From Verrucomicrobiota bacterium (GTDB lineage Bacteria > Verrucomicrobiota > Verrucomicrobiia > Chthoniobacterales > UBA10450), in contig JAFASN010000017.1 of the NCBI GenBank assembly GCA_019244415.1, positions 1 through 35,460 of the forward strand: DNA of 35,460 bases, read 5' to 3'. The translations under genes were made by a program, and so were the position numbers. The notes beneath the pieces were generated by a model. The model saw only the letters and a program-made list of their open reading frames with translations. It was not told the origin of the DNA and did not search any database. This document shows positions 31,630 to 35,460 of the stretch, piece after piece. The first letter of the stretch is position 1. Every line of letters begins with the position of its first letter.

Positions 31630-32736
31630 TCAGCGTTTGCTGAGTCGCACAAAAAGGACAATGCCAAGAGTGATGAAGAGGGCGTTTGGAAACCAGACGA
31701 GATATTCCGGGTGAACCCTGGGATTATTGCGCAAGGTGTCGGCGATGATGACGAAGAGAAAGTACGAGATGGCAATGACAAGGCTGAGGAGAAAGCCGAT
31801 GGTTGTTTCCCGCCGGTGCGCTGTCACGCCGAGTGGGACGCCGACGAGCGCGAACGCGAGGCAGGAAAACGGAAAGGAAAACCGCTTATTTAGTTCGGTG
31901 CGACTGGCGCTCCGCTCGCGACGATCTCCTGTTTTGAGCTGCTCGAGCAACTGAGCGATGGAGAGGGCGGAACGGCTCGGGCGCTTTTTCTCCTTCTCGT
32001 AAAGTTCATCGAGGCTGATCGGCAGCGTGCCTTCGGCCATGCTGATGCCATCGTGAATTTTCCGCAGGTCCAATGGATCCTTTTCGTCGCGCTGCTGGTA
32101 GCGGGCGTCGTAAAGGTGCATGAGGATTTGCTTGTTACGCAGGTCGGCTTCGAGAATGCCGGTGCGGGCGAAGGTCACGCGCACCGGCAGCGAGTTATCG
32201 TTCAACTCGAACACGGTAATGTTCTGCAATTTGTTTCCTTCTTTCTTGCCCACGTAGATTTTGCGGCCGGGAAATTCGTCGATCACCTGGTCGCTGCCGA
32301 ACAGCGCCATGGGATTGCGCGTCGCGAGGTCGAAGAGGCTCGAGCGTAATTTTTCCTGGGCGGCGGGAGCGACCTGCACATTGAGCCAAAGACAGACGAT
32401 CGTGCACAGGACGGCGATGGCACCGAGCATGACGCAAACACGCGGAACGCTCACGCCATTCGCGCGCAGCGCCACGAGCTCGTTGTCGGCCGACAGGCGG
32501 CCGAAGACAAGCAGGATCGCGGTCAGCAATCCCCACGGAATAGTGAAGATGAGCGAGAACGGCAGTACGTAGGCGATGAAGCTGATGAGGTACTCGACCG
32601 GCACATCATGGTTGACGAGCAGCGGGAGCAGCTTGCGGAAGATATTGCCGATGACGAGGACGAGCGAGAGGACGAAAATGGCAAAGAAGAGATTGACCAG
32701 CAGCTCGCGGCTGACGAAACGATCGACGAGTTTCAC
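31630..32736 (-). CDS. LptF/LptG-family LPS-export permease
   Basis: 368 aa from GTG at 32736 (VKLVDRFVSRELLVNL), which matches the family start; a TTG at 32772 would add 12 residues. Three N-terminal membrane helices (about 15-35, 55-75, 95-115 in IFVLSLVLVIGNI, IAYVLPFSLIFTI, CVMLGAIAVLCTIVCLW), a periplasmic beta-jellyroll region (120-270) and three C-terminal helices (LAFALVGVPLGVTAHRRET, FLLSLVIAISYFLFVII, ALFITLGIVLFVRL). This is the YjgP/YjgQ (LptF/G) layout: with LptB it extracts LPS from the inner membrane. Only one of the F/G pair is here. PagL-like lipid A deacylase upstream on the same strand fits an outer-membrane theme. Confidence 0.9.
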   Translation of the reverse strand: MKLVDRFVSRELLVNLFFAIFVLSLVLVIGNIFRKLLPLLVNHDVPVEYLISFIAYVLPFSLIFTIPWGLLTAILLVFGRLSADNELVALRANGVSVPRVCVMLGAIAVLCTIVCLWLNVQVAPAAQEKLRSSLFDLATRNPMALFGSDQVIDEFPGRKIYVGKKEGNKLQNITVFELNDNSLPVRVTFARTGILEADLRNKQILMHLYDARYQQRDEKDPLDLRKIHDGISMAEGTLPISLDELYEKEKKRPSRSALSIAQLLEQLKTGDRRERSASRTELNKRFSFPFSCLAFALVGVPLGVTAHRRETTIGFLLSLVIAISYFLFVIIADTLRNNPRVHPEYLVWFPNALFITLGIVLFVRLSKR

Positions 32737-32823
32737 CGGCAAATTGTTAACGCGCTTCGCCGCCGAGGACAACCGCGCGGCGACGCTAAGGGAGCAGGCA
32801 AGCCTCCGGGTTGAAGGTGGCGT

Positions 32824-33447
32824 TTAAAAGGAGCGCGAAATTCCCAGCAGACCGCCGAGCGCGTTGATGCCGACGTTGCGTGGCTGAGTATTGGCGTTCG
32901 ATACGTGCTCGAAGAATATCTCGGCGTTCACCGACCAATGGCGGCTGACGAGAAACTTCAGGCCCCCGCCCGAGTTCAGGTCAGCTTCGAAGGTGCCGCC
33001 GATGTCCAGCTGCTTCGGATCGCGCGCCATGTCGGAGGCAAAAGCGGCGGCGCCGATCTGGAAGTACGGAACGAGCCGCGCCGACGGCTGAATAAAATTG
33101 TAGCGTAAAATTCCGCCTGCCGTTCCATAAACGCTGCCGGGCCCTTCGTAAATGCCGCCGCCGCCGAGTGCAGCCATGATCTCGATGTTCCCGCGGAAAA
33201 TTCCCGGGCCGCGCGGTGAGTACACCATCCAGCCGAGGCGCAGCTCGGTGTCGGTGTAATGGTGCGAAGTGTGGCTACCTTCGAGTGAGCCGCCGACAAG
33301 ACCACTCATCAGCTCAAGCTCAAACGCGCCGCCATCAAACCAATCCCTGCTTTGCGTCGCGCCGGAGAACGTAGGCGTGGCCTCACCCGCTCGCGTGAGT
33401 GGCGCGAGCGCGAGGAGTAATGCGGTAAACAAGATGGTTCGCTTCAT
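32824..33447 (-). CDS. PagL-like lipid A 3-O-deacylase / acyloxyacyl hydrolase
   Basis: 207 aa from ATG at 33447 (MKRTILFTALLLALAPLTRA, signal peptide). An upstream ATG at 33474 is less typical. The mature part is an outer-membrane beta-barrel pattern with alternating strands and Gly turns. Near the C-terminus, EIFFEHVSNANTQPRNVGINALGG (residues 177-199) matches the PagL signature, with catalytic-type H181 and S183 in HVSNA. The third triad member, Glu in PagL, falls near N195 here, which occurs in parts of this family. It would remove an acyl chain from lipid A in the outer membrane. It ends 87 nt before the LptF/G start, so co-transcription is likely. Confidence 0.82.
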   Translation of the reverse strand: MKRTILFTALLLALAPLTRAGEATPTFSGATQSRDWFDGGAFELELMSGLVGGSLEGSHTSHHYTDTELRLGWMVYSPRGPGIFRGNIEIMAALGGGGIYEGPGSVYGTAGGILRYNFIQPSARLVPYFQIGAAAFASDMARDPKQLDIGGTFEADLNSGGGLKFLVSRHWSVNAEIFFEHVSNANTQPRNVGINALGGLLGISRSF

Positions 33448-33519
33448 CCGGCGCACGCCTCCGTAGCCGCGCACGCACCATCACGCAAGAGTCTTTTGCT
33501 TCGCGCGAAGCTGGCTACC

Positions 33520-34860
33520 GTGTCCGCCGTGGACGAGTACGACGTGGCAATCATCGGCGGCGGCCCGGCCGGGAGCACGGCGGCGACTTTGCTCGCCAGA
33601 GCCGGGCGAAGCGTGATCGTACTAGAGCGCGACAAATTCCCGCGTTTTCACATTGGCGAATCCCTTCTGCCGTTCAGCATGAGTACGTTCAAGCGCCTCG
33701 GGTTGCTGGAGAAATTGCGCGCCGGATTCGTGGAGAAATTTGGCGGTGAAATCGCGGAAGCAGGTGGCGAGAAGGCGGCGAAATTTTACTTCAAGGATGG
33801 TTTCGAGGCGCGCACAGATCGTTCCTATCAAGTCACGCGGGCTGAGTTTGACCAGATGATGCTCGAGCATGCGCGCGAGAATGGCGCTGAAGTTTACGAA
33901 GAGACGCCGGTGAGCGATGTCGCTTTCGATGAGAACGGATGCGAGCTGCGGCTGAACGATCGGAGCATCCGGGCAAAGTACGTGATCGACGCCAGCGGCC
34001 GGAACGCAGTTATCGGGACGAAATTCAAGCTGAAGAAGAGCTATCCGCACCTGAAGAAGCTTGCGCTTTTCGCCCACTTCGAAGGTGTGGCGCGCGCAAG
34101 CGGCATTGACGCGACGCTGACGCGGATGGTGCGCACGCTCGACAGCTGGTTCTGGGTCATTCCGCTGAAAGATGATCGCACCAGTATAGGCGTGGTGCTG
34201 GACGCGACTGAGTTCAAGAAATCGAAGCTTGCGCCGGAAGAATTCTTTGAGCGCGCATTAAGCCAGCAACCGACCATGCGCGACCGTATCGGCAATGGCC
34301 GGCGTGTTTCGCCCGTTTATTCCGCAGCGGATTTCTCCTATCGCAATGAGAAACTCGCGGGCGAGCGCTGGCTGCTCGCCGGTGACGCCGCCGGTTTCAT
34401 CGATCCCGTATTCAGCAGCGGCGTTTTTCTTGCCGTGTTTTCTGGAGAAAAAGCGGCGGACGCGCTGGATGAGGCGCTCACGCACGCAGCGCGGCGGCGC
34501 CGGCTCTTTGCACGCTACGAGCGGGCGGTGAATCACGTGATGGACGTTTACCTGCGCTTCGTTGATTGCTGGTACTCAGGCAAGGAATTCATCGAAGTCT
34601 TTCTTGCGCCGAGCGCGCCGTTTCAGGTGGCGCCGGCCGTCAATGCGGTACTCGGCGGGAACATCGGGAACCGTTTTGCCATTCGCTGGCGCATGGAATT
34701 TTTCTACCTGATCGTCAGGTTGCAACGGCGCTGGACGCTTTGCCCGCGCCTGTCGCTCAAGCCGAAATCGTCGTCCCCGACGCCCTCGAGTAACGCCGAG
34801 GCAGAACGGGCGACGCACGCGGCGGGATTGTTCGACTCCGCTTCGCTTCGCTCCGAATGA
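33520..34860 (+). CDS. FAD-dependent oxidoreductase (halogenase/geranylgeranyl reductase-like)
   Basis: About 446 aa from GTG at 33520; TTG at 33496 and GTG at 33529 are alternatives. Rossmann FAD site at the start: YDVAIIGGGPAGSTAATLLARAG, then LERDKFPRFHIGESLLP, which is typical of the tryptophan-halogenase-like/NAD(P)-FAD oxidoreductase group. WLLAGDAAGFIDPVFSSGV is the second FAD-contact motif (GD). No halogenase WxWxIP motif is seen, though SWFWVIPL is close. A C-terminal helical extension (from ~390) is basic and Ser-rich. It overlaps the lipoprotein gene by 4 nt (ATGA), a coupled operon leading into an MMPL exporter. It likely reduces or oxidises a lipid or polyene intermediate. Confidence 0.83.
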   Translation: MSAVDEYDVAIIGGGPAGSTAATLLARAGRSVIVLERDKFPRFHIGESLLPFSMSTFKRLGLLEKLRAGFVEKFGGEIAEAGGEKAAKFYFKDGFEARTDRSYQVTRAEFDQMMLEHARENGAEVYEETPVSDVAFDENGCELRLNDRSIRAKYVIDASGRNAVIGTKFKLKKSYPHLKKLALFAHFEGVARASGIDATLTRMVRTLDSWFWVIPLKDDRTSIGVVLDATEFKKSKLAPEEFFERALSQQPTMRDRIGNGRRVSPVYSAADFSYRNEKLAGERWLLAGDAAGFIDPVFSSGVFLAVFSGEKAADALDEALTHAARRRRLFARYERAVNHVMDVYLRFVDCWYSGKEFIEVFLAPSAPFQVAPAVNAVLGGNIGNRFAIRWRMEFFYLIVRLQRRWTLCPRLSLKPKSSSPTPSSNAEAERATHAAGLFDSASLRSE

Positions 34861-35273
34861 AAGTGGTGATGCACCGCTCGGCTATTCTTGTACTTGCGCT
34901 GCTTTTTGCCGGCTGTGCCATCCATCAGTTCGCGGCGCCGAATCGCGAGTGGATCACGCGCAATGGTCAGCTTTCCTACCACGGCAAGAAGCGCGCGCTC
35001 ATTGGTGAAGTGCTGGTACGATTCTCGAACCGCGGCGATTTCGAACTCACGTTCACCAAAGGCCCTGGCGTGAGCCTGCTCACGTTGCGCACCGATCCGC
35101 AGTTCGCGCGAGTACAAGGTCTGCTCGTCGGTTTGCCCTGGAGCGGCCCCATTTCTCACCCGCCGGCGCGCGCACGCGGTTGGTTGGCGTTACGCGAGGA
35201 AATCCTACGCAACCCCCGCGGCCAGACATTTCGCGCGCGCGAAGGCGACGAGCGTTTCATCGTGCGGTTTTAG
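34857..35273 (+). CDS. Small outer-membrane-type lipoprotein
   Basis: 138 aa. ATG at 34857 overlaps the previous stop (ATGA). Lipoprotein signal MKVVMHRSAILVLALLFAG then C at about residue 20, with an LFAGC lipobox. The mature part is beta-rich and basic (GQLSYHGKKRALIGEVLVRFS, GDFELTFTKGPGVSLLTL). The size and placement between an oxidoreductase and an MMPL exporter recall the LolA/DUF3261-type lipoproteins in aryl-polyene-like loci, but I cannot assign a family. The spacing to the exporter is 18 nt. Confidence 0.72.
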   Translation: MKVVMHRSAILVLALLFAGCAIHQFAAPNREWITRNGQLSYHGKKRALIGEVLVRFSNRGDFELTFTKGPGVSLLTLRTDPQFARVQGLLVGLPWSGPISHPPARARGWLALREEILRNPRGQTFRAREGDERFIVRF

Positions 35274-35291
35274 TACCCGCTGAATTTTCGT

Positions 35292-35460
35292 ATGCGCTTT
35301 AGCGATCACGTCGCCCGACTCGTCACGCAACGCCGCGGTCTGATGTGGACGATTGTCGCCCTGCTCGCGGCCACGTGCATTGCCATTCTCGTCACGCGTA
35401 TGCGCCTCGACACGGAAGTACTCGATCTTCTCCCGCGCGGATTTCCCGCCGTCGCGGGAC
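35292..35460 (+). CDS. MMPL/RND-family exporter, 5' end
   Basis: 56 codons from ATG at 35292 to the window edge. Cytoplasmic start MRFSDHVARLVTQRRGLMW, one membrane helix (TIVALLAATCIAILVT), then MRLDTEVLDLLPRGFPAVAG. Membrane helix 1 followed by LDxxVLDLLP is the usual opening of the first periplasmic loop of MMPL/hopanoid-RND (HpnN-like) exporters. Too short to distinguish subfamily. It follows the lipoprotein in the same operon. Confidence 0.7.
   Translation, partial: MRFSDHVARLVTQRRGLMWTIVALLAATCIAILVTRMRLDTEVLDLLPRGFPAVAG

Overview
The window looks like chromosomal DNA of a Verrucomicrobiota bacterium, probably a soil Chthoniobacterales relative. This rests on lineage-typical gene content rather than a marker gene: two PEP-CTERM proteins, a HAF-repeat protein with a C-terminal dockerin, paired YXWGXW-repeat proteins, very long Pro/Thr-rich secreted proteins, and dispersed GCGGGTG-type hairpin repeats. 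There is no rRNA, tRNA or CRISPR array. TrpS is the only universal housekeeping enzyme.

Layout. 1-3.6 kb: end of a PEP-CTERM protein, a hairpin-repeat element, a HAF/dockerin secreted protein (-) and a second PEP-CTERM protein (+) flanked by a ~62 bp direct repeat. 3.6-8.5 kb: a SAM methyltransferase, a second hairpin element merging into the 3' end of a nucleotidyltransferase gene, a divergent metallophosphoesterase, a small Cys-rich protein and a BNR-repeat protein. 8.9-14.0 kb: the most unusual region, read here as an integron gene-cassette array without an integrase (a CALIN). Eight small gene units all lie on the minus strand. Each is preceded by a conserved (R)YYTAACGAGACA-type sequence, and seven complete attC-like sites of 106-195 bp separate them. 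Cargo includes a VOC/glyoxalase protein, an isoprenylcysteine-methyltransferase-like membrane protein, a DUF4440-like protein, a HicAB toxin-antitoxin pair with frameshifted hicA, two membrane or secreted unknowns, a 75-aa unknown, and a homologue of subclass B2 metallo-beta-lactamases (CphA type) with most zinc-site residues replaced.

14.4-17.1 kb: OsmC-family protein, acyl-CoA dehydrogenase family protein, and a DUF4242-adenylate cyclase fusion. 17.5-20.7 kb: two divergent YXWGXW paralogues around a small lipoprotein and half of a third hairpin element. 21.2-30.5 kb: three consecutive large secreted proteins (a 1758-aa mosaic and two Kelch paralogues) sharing one C-terminal Ig-like module; the mosaic and the longer Kelch protein also share Pro/Thr linkers. 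30.5-35.5 kb: envelope functions. A leftward set (PagL-like deacylase, LptF/G permease, TrpS) faces a rightward set (FAD oxidoreductase, lipoprotein, MMPL-like exporter that runs off the end).

Function calls come from reading translated motifs and from knowledge of the families. No database search was possible. The attC assignments rest on visible core-site conservation, stem pairing with an extra unpaired base, and gene placement, and should be tested by a covariance-model search.
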